Positions 45,101-57,800 of a DNA stretch of 64,000 nucleotides are shown here, in pieces. Each line of letters begins with the position of its first letter. Positions within the stretch are counted from its first letter, which is position 1. This DNA is from Orthonyx spaldingii (lineage: Eukaryota; Chordata; Aves; Passeriformes; Orthonychidae). Below the pieces are notes generated by a model that saw nothing but the letters and a program-made list of their open reading frames with translations, searched no databases and had not been told where the DNA came from. The stretch is from assembly GCA_013397795.1 (NCBI GenBank), contig VZTJ01002480.1, positions 785,440 through 849,439 on the forward strand. Direction: 5' to 3'. The position numbers and the translations under genes are program-made.

Positions 45101-48100
45101 CTGGAAGGGAAGGAGCTGACAGGAAAGCACGGCCTCAGCCGTCCCCCTCCCCCCTGCACTGACAGAGGAACCATTTACAAAAGGCCGATTCTCTTGGGAA
45201 CCGAGAGGCAGGAACGCCGCGTCTGTGAGTAATTTCCTGCTCAATATGGCTGCTCTGACTCACTCCGTTCCCCTGGGGTCACTGCGGGACTGCAGCGCGC
45301 TCACCGCCTCTCGCTCTCCCCCCCAGCTCTCCCTCTTCGCCCTTTGTGGCTGGAAGGAGATGATTTTTTTTTTTGGTTCCCCTTCTCATCCCTCTTGTTT
45401 TTCCCACCCCAGCTTGAAACCATAGCCAAGCCATCTCTCCCTGGGCTGTCCTGGGTGAGGAGGGCCACAGTGGTGGCCGTGCCAGGCATGAGCATGGGAC
45501 TGGCCAGCTGTGCCTGCCTCCTCAGCGCTCTGTGGCTTGGGAAGGGGAGAAGAGCACGGTGGTGGTGGCTGATGCCAGCTGTGCCCCTGTGAAGGGCGGT
45601 GATGCTGGGGAAAGGTTTGGCATCAAAACTCAGGCAGCCAAACCTCCCACGTGGGGAGGGGAGGCTCTGGTGGAGCCGCCTGGCGCGGAGCTCCCTGGCA
45701 GCCGCTGCCTTGGGTGCCCAGCGGTGCCAAATCCTGGTGCTGGGAGCACCGTGCTTTGTGTGTGTGCACGTTTCCTCTCGTGCCTGTGAGGGAAGATGTG
45801 GCAGAGGGGACAGGGAGCGGCTCATCCGTCATCCCCCGGCTCTCCGAGGGGAAGTGGAGATGCCCCCCGCATTCTCCCAGCACCAGGCAGAGCTGCAGAC
45901 CCACTGCCCCCGCTGTTCCAGCCCCAAGGGCAGTGGGTTTGAAGCACATCACCCTCCAAGCAGTGGGGTTTTTGGGTCCCCCCACCCTCTCCCTCTCTTT
46001 CTTTCTCTGCTGCAGGCTGGTTTCACACAGGCATTGCAGAAAGGCAGCGGCATTTTCACAAAGCAGATTGATTGGCCTTGCTTGCTTTTTTAGTGGGCAG
46101 AGAGGTTGTTTTGGAGGCGCTTTTCCCACCCTCTCTCCCGGCCTGTGTGTGTGGAGGGAAGGGGTTAGTTGTTCGAGCACCAAGTCGGGAATGAGAGTCC
46201 AAGAGATTCCTCTCTCCCCACGCTCCTTTTTAGCGTGAGCTTCGGCCTTGTGGTTTCTGATGTCATGGGAACTTCGTTCAGTCAGAGTGGCTGTGTTGTA
46301 TTTCTTTTTCTCCCTGAGGGTCTGTTTTTGTTCATGGAGGAGAAGGAGGGACAACTACCCAGGGAATCTACATGCAACTGCCCCTGATTGCAGCGTCCCT
46401 CCTGCCCTCCCTCCTCCAAATCCCTCACCCTGGGAGGAGAAACAGTGGAGTATAAAAAAAAAAAAAATTTAAAAAATTAAAATCATCTGCTGCAAGCCAG
46501 CAGCTCACAGCTCTGGAGCTAGTTTGGAGAGTGTGTCCCCTTCTGCTCCTGCTTCCCCTGGAGCCCTCCTCAGCTGAAGACAGGTGTGGAGTGAGCTGTG
46601 GACACAGAGCTGCTGCCAACCTGCACTGCCCTCTGTATTCAGGGAAGGCAGCAACGGTTGTCGCTGCTGCTTGTTGTTGATCTGAATGGGGAATGAGTCA
46701 TTTTCTTGGAAAGCCCAGCAGTGCTGCACTGGGAGGTTTCTGGGTAGAATAGGAACAGCGTTGAGCCAAGCTCTGCTCGGGGGGAGAACGGGACTTATGT
46801 GGGGCTTTTTTAATACAGTCATTAAAAGGGAGGTGTGCAGAGGGAGGTCTGATTAGGAAAGCATGGCAGGAAAAGGCTTCATTTTATCAGGGAAGGAGGG
46901 GAGCTGGATTGCCACGGCTTCATGTGATATGGCCACAGCGGGAGGGAGCACGGAGGGAGGGAGGGGAGACGCAGTGAGGTGGCTGTTGTGTGGGTCACTG
47001 GGCTTGGTGGGAATGTTTGCTTGGAGAGAGTGAGTGTGAGTCACTGCTGGTGCACGAGCTTCCTGGCTGGCCCGGCTCCCTCAGCCCTGTGCTTGGGTCT
47101 CTTGCAGATGAAGACAGGCCCCTTTGCTGAGCACTCCAACCAGCTCTGGAACATCAGCGCCGTGCCCTCCTGGTCCAAGGTCAACCAGGGCCTCATCCGC
47201 ATGTACAAGGCAGAGGTGAGTGCTGTGGGCAGGGGGAGGCTGCCTGGCCACACCCCTCCTCTCTTCCACAGCACCATGGGTCAGCTCTTGTGCTGCTCTG
47301 GGTGTGGGGACTCCATCACAGCTGTTTGTTACCCCTTGCTGACTGCGGCTTGGGAGCCCTTGGCCATTCAGGGGCTGCTGGCTAGAAAGAAGCTCCTGTC
47401 TTGTGTTTGCCCCAAAACCAATCCCAAAGTGGCCATTCCTTGCAAACATGACTTTTGCCATGTCTAGTATTACCGTGGGGCAAGTGCAGATCTCCAAATT
47501 AGGGTCAATGTCTTGACCTGCTTGTTCTTCTGGTCTACCACTATTTTACCAGCTAGAGGAGACTTATTCTAAATTACCATCCCATGTTTCAAGAGCCCCA
47601 GAGAAGGCTGAATGCTTCCTACTGATTTAGCCTTTCTATAAGCCCCATCTATGTCATGTGCCAGCCCAGCAAGGCCACAGCCACCTCCCTGGTTTGGCCA
47701 CCCTCCTCCCACCAGCTCTCCTGGCGCTGCCTCAGGCTTTCCTGGCGAACCCTGACCTGGAGAACTGGGCAGTTTTGGCTCTCCCTTATCTTCCTTCCTG
47801 CTCAAGCTAACCCTGGGCTTGAGGAAGCAGGACAGGAACCGCCACATCTGGGCCTCCGGAGGGAACGGTGCTGGCTCTGCAGGACGTGCTGGCTGCACTA
47901 GAGCCTGGAGGAACAGGGGTGGTGCAACTCCCTGCTGGCACCGGGGGAGGCCGGTGGGGCCTGAAGGAGTTAATCCCACACCCTGCAGTGCTGCTGGTGT
48001 CAGCCGTGCTCCTGTTGGGAGCTGGGACAAGCTCCTGTTGCTGGGACACGCAGGCTCTGCGGGCAGCTCTGCTCAGGCCCAGAGCACAAAGGGGTTAACT

Positions 48101-51100
48101 GTGCCGAACGGCCGCTCCCTCCCCCAGCCCTTCCTCTGCACTGCACATCCTGTGTTTAGGTTCCAGGCCACATACCTCTCTAATCTGTGAGGTGTCACTC
48201 CCAGGCCCGCTGGCTCCTTCCGCCCCCAGCTCAGTTTTCCTCCCAGCCTCCAAAAAGGAGAAGTGGGGCTGGGGGCTGACCCCCTCACCTGGCTGCTCCT
48301 GGGAGTGGTGCCCCGGCTGCTCCTTGGAGAGAGGGGTGTTCCTGGGCTGCAGCTCCATCACAGCAGCTGGAGACACTGCCTGCTGGAAAACCCTGAGCTG
48401 GAGGCTCTGGTGTGAGAGCTGAGGGGTCTGAAGGGAAGACCACAGCACTGACGGTCCTTCAAGTGAAACATGAGTCTCCTAAAATCTAGAGCTTCAGTGT
48501 GGTCTGCTGCTGCCTTAACAGCCCTGCCAGGGTTCTTCCTTTCCTTTGGATCAGTTCCTTCACCAGCTGGGTACTCCCCTGGTATCCCACACTCCCCAGG
48601 ATGTTCAGGCGCTCCTGCCTGGTGCCCCACATGCCCTGTGCCATGGTTGCTCCCACCTCTATGTGGCTGGAGGAGCTTGGCAGTGCAGTGCCCACAGTGC
48701 AGTGCACACGTTCACTGATACCTTGGGGCCACCATGTGCTGGCAGATCTGCCTGTCCCCTGGCTGGAGACAGCACAGCTCAGGAATCCTCCAGAGACTGG
48801 GAGATTCTTTGGCCCTTCTACATGCACCTAAGACATGGTATTTTCTGAAGGCCTTAATCTTTTTCGAGTAGCAAGTGACTTTATGTGTGAAAATGCTGGT
48901 TCCAGTACTGGTAGGTTTCTAGAAATATCTAAGATGTAGCTGTGTCAAGGGGAGAATACAAAAGCTGCTGGGAAGGGTAATGACACTAATTTAGGCTAAA
49001 GCGTAAAAAGCATTGAGTCAACCAAAGGGCTTTAAATTTAGTTTTTTCCTCAAATAATATTTGTAGGTCTTAAAGGACTAATCCTAAGAACATAATCCTT
49101 GTGCAGTGTTGTCCTCTCCTGGCACGACATGGGAGCTGTGTTCACCTGGATGGGCAGAGAAGAGGAGGCACTCCTGCTCAGGGGTCCTCAGAGTTCTACA
49201 GATATAATTTATCTTTAGGTATAATCTGTTCTGGGGGGTCTTCTACCCTGCTGCTGGCTCAGCCGGTTCCTGCGTGGCTTGGGAGATGACAGGGGTGTGG
49301 ATGTGGACATGAGCTTTCAGTTACGGTGTGCCTGGCCCTGCAGGTTGCACCCACATTTGCAACTAGAGGATCTCTTTGACTGATTTTCTGGGAATGACAT
49401 AAGGTTAGGAATCACTGAACCTTCATCCTTTGCAAACTGAATCCATCTGGGTGTCTCAGGCCAGGCACAAAGTCACTGCTGGAGATCTTGTCTCTTTTCT
49501 GCTGGCTCCCAGCGTATTTCTGCTCTCCGTGTAGCCTTCACTAGTGCAGTCTTTCTGCAATTAGCCACTGCCAGCATTAGCAGAAGAGAAGTCAGCAACA
49601 CCCCTCAAGTGCTGACATGGATCTTTGTCCAGCTTAAGGCAGGCAGCTTCTGTGGCAGAGCCTGGGGTGTGTGATGGCAAAGAGAGGGAAGGTATGGGGT
49701 TGTGGTGTCGCTTTGTATAACTCGCAAAGGTGAGTGCAAGATTTCAGGTTTTGTTTTCCCCTCCCTTCTCCCTGCCCCTCTGTTCACCCATTGCAATTAG
49801 ATCAGGTGAAATCAGACACTCAGCTGGAGGCTCCAGCTCTGTGACATGCCTGGGGTGGCTGAGCAGCGCTGGGTGGGACGGCGCTGACCGGGATTGGGTG
49901 GAGGCAGCAGCAGAGGACAGGGTCACTTACTGGAAACAGACCAGGAGAAATCCCACTTGGTGGGAGTGGGGCAGCCCCCAGACTTCATTCATTTAAAAAG
50001 CACTCCAAAGGCTTTATCTCTTCTCTCTCTCCTCTGTGAGTTGACTTTAAACAGCCGACAGAAAGCTCAGGTGTGTCTGTGTGTCCAGGAGCTGTGGTCT
50101 GGATCCAGGCACTCCAGGGTGGATGAGCAGTAGACTGAAGACAATGTGTCTTCAGCTCTGTGTGTTTATGAAATCCCAAATGTGTCTATTTATAATACAA
50201 TGGGTGAAGACATGTTTGCTTGAAAGTCCAAGGGCTTTTCTTATTCTCTCCATCAAAGGCAAGTGAAGAAGTTCACAGAATAGAGCGTGGTTAAAGCAGC
50301 AGCCTTGATGTTTTTCCCCTGAGCCTGCTTTTGAGTCTCCTGACCTTTCCTTCTCTGCAGTCGGTCAGGAAATACTTTTCATTGTAACTAACCTAGTCCC
50401 AGTTCCATCTTTAAATGATGGACTTGGTGCATGAATCTACTCCCCAGTTGAGTCCCAAGCAGACCTTCAGTGTGATCAAGATGGTGGCAAGAAGAGGTAA
50501 GCCTGAAATTGAGCTGGTGTTGGTAGAGTTTCATCCACAGCTGATACAAGGAGGGTCCTGTCGCTTGGTACATCTGATAATCCAGTAAACTTGTGCTAGT
50601 TTTTCTGGATGTAGGAGGAGAAGTTTCTCTTGTCTTTCCTTGAGCTGGCAGTGTGTTACATGGGATGGATACCCATTCTTCCCACTGGTGGTAAAGTCTC
50701 TTCATCTGGAGCCCAAACCAGTCTGGTCTTCCATGGGACTCCTTGGAGCTAATTGGGCTGACATTTATAGCTGTCAGCATCTCCAGTGTTCATTTCTCTC
50801 TGCTCTCCCCTCTTGTCCCTGTTACCCAGCCCTGCTTCCTCTGAGAGTTTGTCTAAGTGGTTGTGTGGAGAGATGGCAGCAGCTCTGAGCATTAGGAAGC
50901 TTTGAAGGTGACATGCCCTGATGCTTGCAGGACTTACTTCTCCTTGGTGCCTTGCCATGGAGATTTGTGGTTTTCTGCCTGGCTGTTATTCCCCAGGAGT
51001 GGATACAGCCATGCTGTACTTTCACCACCTCCAAACTTGTTTGGCTCCAATGTGTTTGTGTTTGGAACCAGTTGCCTGACCTCTGGCTCCAAAGGGATCA

Positions 51101-52286
51101 CTGTAGGCCTGGGTTTCTGAGCACAAGTCCTCCTGCTTGCCCATGACAACAGCACAAGGGCAGGGTGCCTGTGCCCGAGTCCTGCCTTGGGGTGAGAGCT
51201 GTCTGCAGCACACAGCTCCCTCCTGAGCCCCGGGGTCTCCCCTGCTGCAGCAACTCCAGTTTGACCCCATGGAGAGCACAAGGCTCCTTCCTATGGAGAG
51301 CTGTAACCACATCATGGCTGGCAAGCACGCACTGCTGAGGTCTGTGTGATGGAGTTAAGCCTGCTCTGTGCCCTCCGTGAGGTTTGGGCAGTCTGAGTCT
51401 GCAGTGACTCAAAAACCAGAGCTCTGAGTGGCTCTGCCAGGCGAGTGCTGGCAAACTCTGACGTGGTTATTGACCACAGTCCATGACCTTCGTGCTGTTG
51501 GGCTGGTGAGTGGAAGAGGCTGTGCCCTTGCAGCCCCGCTCACCCCACGCAGAGCTGGGGTGTAGCTGCAGGAGGTAGCTCTGAGCTCATTTGCCTTGTA
51601 GTGGACCTATATGACTGACCTGTGATCCATTACTCTGCAATGGGAAGTGGGAATTTCAGGGGTGAGGGGTTGTTGGAAATAGGATCATATCTTAAACTAT
51701 GGCAGCAAAATCACTGGTGCTTGTCCATCAAAGACCCGAGAGTCTGGAATGCAGTTTGAGCAGTGCCTTACAGCTGCAGAATGGTACCTCAAACCCAGAG
51801 TGTGGGCACTGGACTGGGGGGGGGGAGAATCTCTCTGCCCCGGGGGGATTTTGCAGTTCTCAGTGTTTGTAGGGTGAAGCTCTTCAAAGAGATCAGCTCG
51901 AGCAAGGAGAGTGGTGAGGGAGAAAGCTGCTGACATAGACATGCTGCTTCTGCTCATGCTCCAGACCTGAATTTCAGTAAGAAAAAAACTCTGGTTGAAG
52001 GGAAGGGGATAGGGTTATGAAGTGATACTGGCCTGAGAAGCCTGATTGGAATTTGCGGGGGGGAGACATGGGGCTGATCCTCTGCCTTCGTCTGAGCTGA
52101 GTGGCCCCAAACTCTCTGCCTCCTGACCCCACAGGCAGGATGTGGCTCTGGCTGTGCGCATAAGGTGGAAATGTCTCCTGAATTCACCTCTCTTTATCTC
52201 CCCTCCTGCAGTGCCTGGAGAAGTTTCCTGTGATCCAGCACTTTAAGTTCGGCAGCCTGCTCCCCATCCAGCCTGTGACGTCCTAA
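30099..52286 (+). CDS. PTPA: Serine/threonine-protein phosphatase 2A activator (PTPA/PPP2R4), complete
   Basis: PTPA binds the PP2A core enzyme and, with ATP, promotes its active metal-loaded form; peptidyl-prolyl isomerase activity has also been reported for the family. It acts in cytosol and nucleus. Coding exons are 30099-30123, 32172-32272, 33430-33516, 38516-38641, 39389-39506, 40970-41069, 41936-42060, 42550-42650, 47108-47215 and 52212-52286, all with GT-AG introns. They sum to 966 nt, that is 321 aa, matching the short human isoform (323 aa). The conserved RIDYGTGHEAAF loop spans residues 147-158, followed by GVWGLDDFQFLPF (207-219) and the C-terminal EKFPVIQHFKFG block. The N terminus (MAESERRAGASEE) is variable, as in other vertebrates. 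The ATG has a strong Kozak context. The gene is divergent from CRAT. No frameshift or missing conserved residue was noticed. Confidence 0.98.
30124..32171 (+). other. PTPA: PTPA intron 1
   Basis: The first part is still CpG island. It holds an AT-rich segment at about 31615-31690 with a perfect octamer (ATTTGCAT, 31633-31640). No exon or mobile element was recognised. Confidence 0.8.
32172..32272 (+). CDS. PTPA: PTPA exon 2
   Basis: Completes Gly9 and encodes residues 10-42 (ASEEVAPPVQQCFMVPKKEI ... KWKRSQ). Acceptor CCCCCAG, donor TCTCAG|GTATGG. VPKKEI and MAKWKRSQ are family landmarks. Confidence 0.96.
33430..33516 (+). CDS. PTPA: PTPA exon 3
   Basis: Encodes residues 43-71 (AYADYMGFILTLNEGVRGKK ... 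YKVSE). Acceptor TTCGCAG, donor TCAGAG|GTAGGA. In the long human isoform an extra exon follows here; none was found. Confidence 0.96.
33517..38515 (+). other. PTPA: PTPA intron 3
   Basis: About 5 kb with no recognisable exon, although the long human isoform has an extra exon in this position. Two TTTAATTATTTA motifs lie at 36378 and 36635, and a GCTGGTG/CACCAGC hairpin is at 36604-36630. The rest is unique-looking DNA. Confidence 0.75.
38516..38641 (+). CDS. PTPA: PTPA exon 4
   Basis: Encodes residues 72-113 (PIEKLVALLNTLDRWIDETP ... TWYAKLDQ). Acceptor CTCCGTAG, donor GACCAG|GTGAGC. Confidence 0.97.
39389..39506 (+). CDS. PTPA: PTPA exon 5
   Basis: Encodes residues 114-152 and one base of Gly153 (EAEKLVSAVIPKHLADAAPE ... 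RIDYGT). It begins the conserved GTGHE loop. Donor CACAG|GTACCT. Confidence 0.97.
40970..41069 (+). CDS. PTPA: PTPA exon 6
   Basis: Completes Gly153 and encodes residues 154-185 (HEAAFAAFLCCLCKIGVLRV ... VFKVFN), ending inside Arg186. Acceptor AACTCCAG, donor AACAG|GTGAGG. Confidence 0.97.
41936..42060 (+). CDS. PTPA: PTPA exon 7
   Basis: Completes Arg186 and encodes residues 187-227 (YLEVMRKLQKTYRMEPAGSQ ... SSQLI), with GVWGLDD at 207-213. Donor GATAG|GTACTA. Confidence 0.97.
42550..42650 (+). CDS. PTPA: PTPA exon 8
   Basis: Completes Asp228 and encodes residues 229-261 (HPSLEPRHFVDEKVVNENHK ... LFITE). Acceptor TCTTTTTAG, donor CAGAG|GTGAGG. Confidence 0.97.
42651..47107 (+). other. PTPA: PTPA intron 8
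   Basis: A 4.5-kb intron. It contains a consensus CTCF-like site (44050-44063, minus), a weaker one (44240-44255, plus), a GC-rich stretch at about 44.8-46.2 kb and an A-run followed by AT at 46452-46483. No exon was recognised. Confidence 0.75.
44050..44063 (-). promoter_or_regulatory. CTCF-like motif
   Basis: On the minus strand this reads CCACCAGGTGGCAC, which fits the CTCF core CCASYAGRKGGCRS at every position. The flanks make it nearly palindromic (TGCCACCTGGTGGCA on the plus strand), so part of the match could be chance. Confidence 0.5.
47108..47215 (+). CDS. PTPA: PTPA exon 9
   Basis: Encodes residues 262-297 (MKTGPFAEHSNQLWNISAVP ... RMYKAE). Acceptor CTCTTGCAG, donor GCAGAG|GTGAGT. 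It follows the 4.4-kb intron 8. Confidence 0.97.
47216..52211 (+). other. PTPA: PTPA intron 9
   Basis: The 5-kb last intron. It has short G runs (51812-51825 and near 52056) but no exon, RNA gene or mobile element that I can recognise. Confidence 0.75.
52212..52286 (+). CDS. PTPA: PTPA exon 10 (last coding exon)
   Basis: Encodes residues 298-321 (CLEKFPVIQHFKFGSLLPIQ then PVTS) and a TAA stop at 52284-52286. Acceptor CCTCCTGCAG. Confidence 0.97.
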   Translation, partial: CLEKFPVIQHFKFGSLLPIQPVTS

Positions 52287-54850
52287 GGAGGCCGCAGGAG
52301 GAGTTGAGGCAGCGGAGGAACAGCGCTGCGCTCCTCCTCCTCCCCTCACCCCCTCCTCACCACCCAGCCCATCCATTCCTGCACATCCTCATCGGCAACC
52401 ACAGATCCAAAGCACTCGCTGGCCTGGCATGGGAGATGGGATGTGGAGCAGCTCCTCCTGCACGTCCTCAGCGGGGACGTCTCGCCAGCGACCGGGCTGG
52501 GGCTGTGCGGTGCTGTGTCCGTGCCACTGCCGGGCATGGGGATGGGTTTGAGCAGGGCCCTCTGCTTCCCTTCCCGAGAGAATGGGGTGTGGAGGGGAGG
52601 AAGGCACGTGTGTATGTGTTGGGCAGTGGTAACTGCAATTTCCCTTTTGAATTTCATTGGAGTTTCCTGTTGCTGTTTGCTTTGGGAAACCACTGCGCGG
52701 GGTGAGGCGTGAGCCTGCGCGTGTCTGTATCAGCCAGCTCTGCCTGCACTGGAGGTCTGAAATGGGAAATGGGAGTTGCAGGGAATGTCTGTGGGTTGTG
52801 GAAGCCCATACCGTCTCTCCCTTTTTCTGGGTATGGAAAGCCCCCTCCCTCCACCTCTTCTGCAAGGTTTCCTGGGTCTTCCTTTCCCACTAGCACCCCT
52901 TCTCTTGGGTGAAGCTGGGAACCTTCTGGGCTGCGGGGGTCTGAGCTGGCTCTGGAGCTGGAAACAAGGTCCTTGGAGGGACCCAGCTCTGTGGGAACAG
53001 CTATGCAAAGACTCTGCTCACTCTCCCTCTTAACTGGCACAAACCCTGACACATTCACACACATCCATAACTGGGTCCAACCTGTCCTCTACACTCCCCG
53101 TGCTTTGCTGTCGTGGGGCTGGGCTGGCCTCAGTGGCACAAGGTGACCGTGGTTGCTCCTGCTTGGTCATAAATTGTAGTGACAGCCCCATAGCAAAGGG
53201 ACTTCCCCGTGAAGCAGCACGATCCCCAGCTCTTCGAGGGGGACATCCCTGGAGCACAGGCAGCATGAGGGGGCAGCATGTGGGTTCTCACGTGTGTATA
53301 GACTTGCGCTGGAAACAAAAAGCATAAATAGCCCAGGACAGCAGGTTACACCTGGAGAAAGCTCTTTCCCTTTGTCCTGCCCTGGTGGTATTGCTGTGCT
53401 GGACCTCAGGCAGAGGGACCACACTTGCAGTGCCACCAGCAGCAATGTGTTGAAGGTAGGTGGTCTGGGTCACACCAGCAGCATCACTGGAGGGCAGAAA
53501 GGGCTTGTGCTAGTTCTGACATGAGCTGTCTATCCATAGGTCTTGACCAAGGCAGTGCAGAGCTTTGCAGCTGCAGTGGGGATGTTTCTTCTTGGGGTTC
53601 TCAGGCGGGGTGTGGCAGGGACAGGGCTCTGGACTGGTGTTTGCTGGGGATCAGGAGCAGCAGGAATCCTTCCTCTGGCATTCCTGCAAACCATGGAGGG
53701 GCTGCCCCCAGCCAGGCTGCTCAGCTTTTGCTGCTGCGCTACTTTACTGCTGGGGTGGGGGGAAGAAACCTGGTTGTGATTTTTTTCATTTTATTTTTAT
53801 TTTTTCATTATTTTAAACAGATCTACTCAATCCCTCTTGCAAAGGTTCTTGCAGGCACTCGGGGGAAGGAGGGTAAGAAAAGAGTCTAAGTTAAGAGGTG
53901 GTGAAATGTCCACAGAGCTGAAGCAGAGCTTTCTGACACTGCTGCTGTCCTGTCTGCTCCTGGCTTGGCCCTGGGCAGCGAGTGGGGAACGAGGAGCTTT
54001 TGACCTGCCTGAAACAATTCTATAAAATTGTATTTTAAATGAAAATGGAAGACTGGGGTTAAGTCTTGTTTTACTCCTAAATGGGATGTGTTATGTCTTG
54101 GCTTTCCCAATGGATCCACTCCTGGAATGTTGCTGGAGATCTGTGTACTTGCTGGGACTTGATGAGTCCATCTCCAGTGGAGCAGCCCGTGCCTGGAGCA
54201 GAGACTCCTGGTGTCTCCACCTGTGTCCCCCCCGTTGCTGTGTCTTTTGGCAGGTGTCCCCATGCTTTAAATGACTGTGCAGCATCTGGCCAGCAATGGC
54301 TGAGCAAAAGCCTCTGGTTTTCTTTATCTGCCCAAGGGTCGGGAAGACATCTCTCCAGGTCGTCTTGGGGAAATGAGGCTTCCGTGCAAAAGGATGGGTG
54401 GAAATTTTGACATTGAGACATGGGAGGGACTTCAGGAATGTGGAATACAGCACCAAAAAAGGGCAGAGAGGTGCTTCCTTCCCCTGCAGCTGCAGCACTA
54501 CTCCCTGGGACAGTGTCCCGGGGCTTGGGACCTGCGGAGGCGGTGGGAGGAGGCTCACGCGCAGCTCTGTGTTTGTTGCTTGCCCGAGTCTGCACATCTG
54601 TCCTGCTGGGGATTTTGGGATGTCAAGCAGCTAATTCTCATTTGAGTCTTATCAGCCCGCTTGGGATGTGCCCCCATCACGTGGCAGCCACTTGCTTTGC
54701 CTCCCTCCTGCTCCCAGCGACATCCCCCATGGGCTCAGCTCCTCTGCCCACGCACGTGGCAGCAACCAGGGCTGCTCCGTGCCCAAAGCAGCACTTCCCA
54801 CCTCCCCCCGTGTTGTAGGTTTAATTAAAGTTTCTGTGTTTTGCACTGGT
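52287..54850 (+). other. PTPA: PTPA 3' UTR (inferred end)
   Basis: This follows the PTPA stop without any convincing new gene. An ATTAAA signal at 54824-54829 is followed by TTTCTGTGTTTTGCACTGGTG, a good GT-rich downstream element, so cleavage near 54845 is likely. A later AATAAA at 55900-55905 could give a longer form. Confidence 0.6.
54824..54829 (+). terminator. PTPA: Probable PTPA polyadenylation signal
   Basis: ATTAAA within TTTAATTAAAG, with GT-rich sequence starting a few bases downstream (TTTCTGTGTTTTG). It is the best poly(A) context in the 2.6 kb after the stop codon. Confidence 0.6.
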
Positions 54851-57800
54851 GACTGTGTTGGTCTCTCTCAGACTGGTTTGCTCCCGCCTTGGGAGCAGAG
54901 CCAGCAAAGCCAATGCCCAGAGCCTTGGGCACAGGGAACAGGCTTTGTGGAGGCACTTGCCATGTCAGTGGTTGACCTCGTGCTTGCCCCAAAATTGATT
55001 CATTATTTAACTGCATGATCAAGTACATCCAGCCTGTCTTTGTGTCCTTCTGAGGTGTCTTTCTGTTGTATTGTATGGCTTATTTATTAACTTTTTTGCT
55101 CTGTCCACTCCCCATACCAGCTGGGGTTTGGCAGGTAGGTGATGTGCGAAGCCTGATCCCAGGCCAGCAAATACCTCTTGAAGATCAGAGACTCTCATAA
55201 CCAAAGGACGTTTGAGCCTTGTTTCTGAGGCAGGGTGGGAACTGGAACCTTTTTCTTCAGATGTTTTTCCTGTCCTGCTGTAGGAGCTGACTCAGGACTT
55301 CCAGCATCAGTGTAGTTTCAGCAGCTTTGTTGGACTTATAATAGACCTGGATTAAATTAAACCTGGACCTTCTCAAGAGTGGCTGGAGGTAGCGTAGCTG
55401 TACTTAGCAAATGCTCCTTTTCCTGTCTCTGGGTTACATCTTCTCCATCAACACAGACCAACTGTGTGAGCGCATGTTGCTAAAAGCAGCAGCAGTGTAG
55501 AGGGGTGGATGGTGAGCAGAAATGTCATCTTGGATCACAAATGTTTTCTTTGAAGGCACTTGAATTCGTCTTGAACGTGTCCCTTGGCGAGCATGACGCG
55601 CAGTGGAGGGAAAGCAGACGTAGCGTGGGTTTCTAGCCATCTTCCCCCTCAGCCCACTGACCAAGCCATTTTTTTTTAAATTCAGTTTTCAGAGCTGGAT
55701 CCTTGGGGTTGCCATACGTAGGCCAGTTCGTGTTGCTGTTTAACAGCTGTTGCCTTTGCACGGGGTGCGTTTCGTAAATCGCCGTCAGCCTTGCCCTGTC
55801 TCTTCCTTCACAGCCCTCCTTTATAAATGATCGCTCGTGGCAGCCAGTGATGAAGTGAAAGTTGAGTGAAGCAGCCTCATGTGCAGATAGAAGTAACAGA
55901 ATAAAAAATAGAACTACTTGATGTCATTGTTGCTGTATTAACTCGTCCCTGGTGCGTGGCTCAGTTCCACTGTGCAGTGCTGGTGGTGAATAAACAAAGC
56001 AGCCCCCACAGCAGGACCTGCAAAATCTGAGTGGGCACTTGCCAAGATGAAGATGCACTTTGTACCCCAAAGACCTGGTGCTGAAGCACACAAGAGCCCT
56101 GAACTCTGCACTGTGTCCCTGCAACTGCACTGGCTTCCTGAGAGAGGGAAGGAGGCAGAAATGGGTCAGAGAAGGTGAAATTGGTTGTTAATGATAACTG
56201 CTGAAGTAACCTGAACTCTCCTGCTGCCACCGTGCTGGTGGAAACCTTGTACGGTTGAGAAGCTCACAAGAGTCTTCTTGCTGCTTCAACAAGGACTCTC
56301 CTGGCTCAGGTGGGGAATTTAACAGGGCTTTTGGAGGTCATTTCATGCTCTAATGGCCAAGAGGAGATCTCTTCATCCTTTAACTTTGCTTCCCCTTCGG
56401 TGGATGAGCACTCTTCCCATTGACATTGGAGAAACTCCTTGAACATCCTGGGGACGCACAGGGTGTTGTAAAATTGTGCCAAACTTCAAACTAGGATGAG
56501 CCAAATTGAAAAAGGGCTGTCTCCACATCAGGTTCAGCGAGGGCTGAACCGTGACAGGCATCATCAGCTTGGAGATGGGCTCGTTCTGAGGAGCACAAGG
56601 CTGGGAGCAGGTTTTGGAGGTTAGAAAAGGCCTTCCAGGGGGTGGAGTGGTTGCTTCTGCTTGCTATAAAAAGCCTGGGCTTGGGAATGTCTACATGGGC
56701 TGGCTCTATGCAGGGCATTAATGCAGTTGTCGCTAAAATTGGAACGAGTCCCTCCCCATGTTCCCAGTTGCAACTGTAACACGGATAATAAATAACATCG
56801 AAATCCCGCATTAGAATTTGGGCTCCTTAATGCTCGGTGGGGTCACACCCATGTAAACAAAAAATCCCCAGGAGGGGGGTCCTGTAGGAGTGACACTGCG
56901 GCCCCCAACCCAATGGGCACCAAGGTGTGGGGTTAAGTCCTCCTGAGCACATTTTCCTTTCTTTTAGAAGGTAGATTTCGGTTTTGCTGACCCTATAAAT
57001 GGAGGAAGGAGAGAAAGCAGAGGATCAATTCTTTATTGCTTCTTCTGTGTTTTAAGGCACCTTTAAACCCAAGCAGACTGCACTGCACAAGTCAAGGTAC
57101 CCAAATTTTCCATTCAGACATGAATTCTTCCCATTTTTATGTGTGGAAATGGGTTTTTTTGAGATAGTGAAGTATGTGATGCTGGACACCAGCACCACAC
57201 TCCGATGGCTGTTGGGTGGACACAACACTTTGGGCTTGAAGTGCTGATGCTGCTAAAAGATATCTGTGTTGTACTGTGCTAAAGAGCAAAGCATGACAAT
57301 ATTCCTAGGAGTTTATGTGTCCTATGATGATACAAACTATAGAAGAATGACTGGTGTGGTGGTTAGAAATTCCGGCTAGATTGTAAGATACCAGAGTGGA
57401 TTATTTTATCAGGTACTTGCTGATCACTGGAAGTGACTGCTCTGCAAAGAGCCTCACTTCTCCATGTTTAGAGCATATACCTTTAAAAATATTAGTTTAG
57501 GTATTACATACCCCCTTTGAAAAAATTCCCTTGTAGGCAAGAATAAAACTTACAAAAAGGCTGTTACAGAGATCATCAACTCTCTATTAGATAGCTTGGA
57601 ATATGCTCCACTAGCACCAGAGTTTAGTCTTCTCCAAATTACTGTAGAGGATTTGACTGTATCTTGCTGATCCATCCACATTTTAATTTCCTCTGCACGG
57701 ATACATATTGCAGGATGCTGGAAATCCCCAAGCCCACTGGAGCTGCAAGTCTGGATGTTTCATCCTGTAACACCAATAAAATGTTAATGCATACTAATAG

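Noticed and set aside
45623..46354. 243-codon minus-strand frame in PTPA intron 8
   Set aside because: No family resemblance, low-complexity composition, and antisense within an intron.
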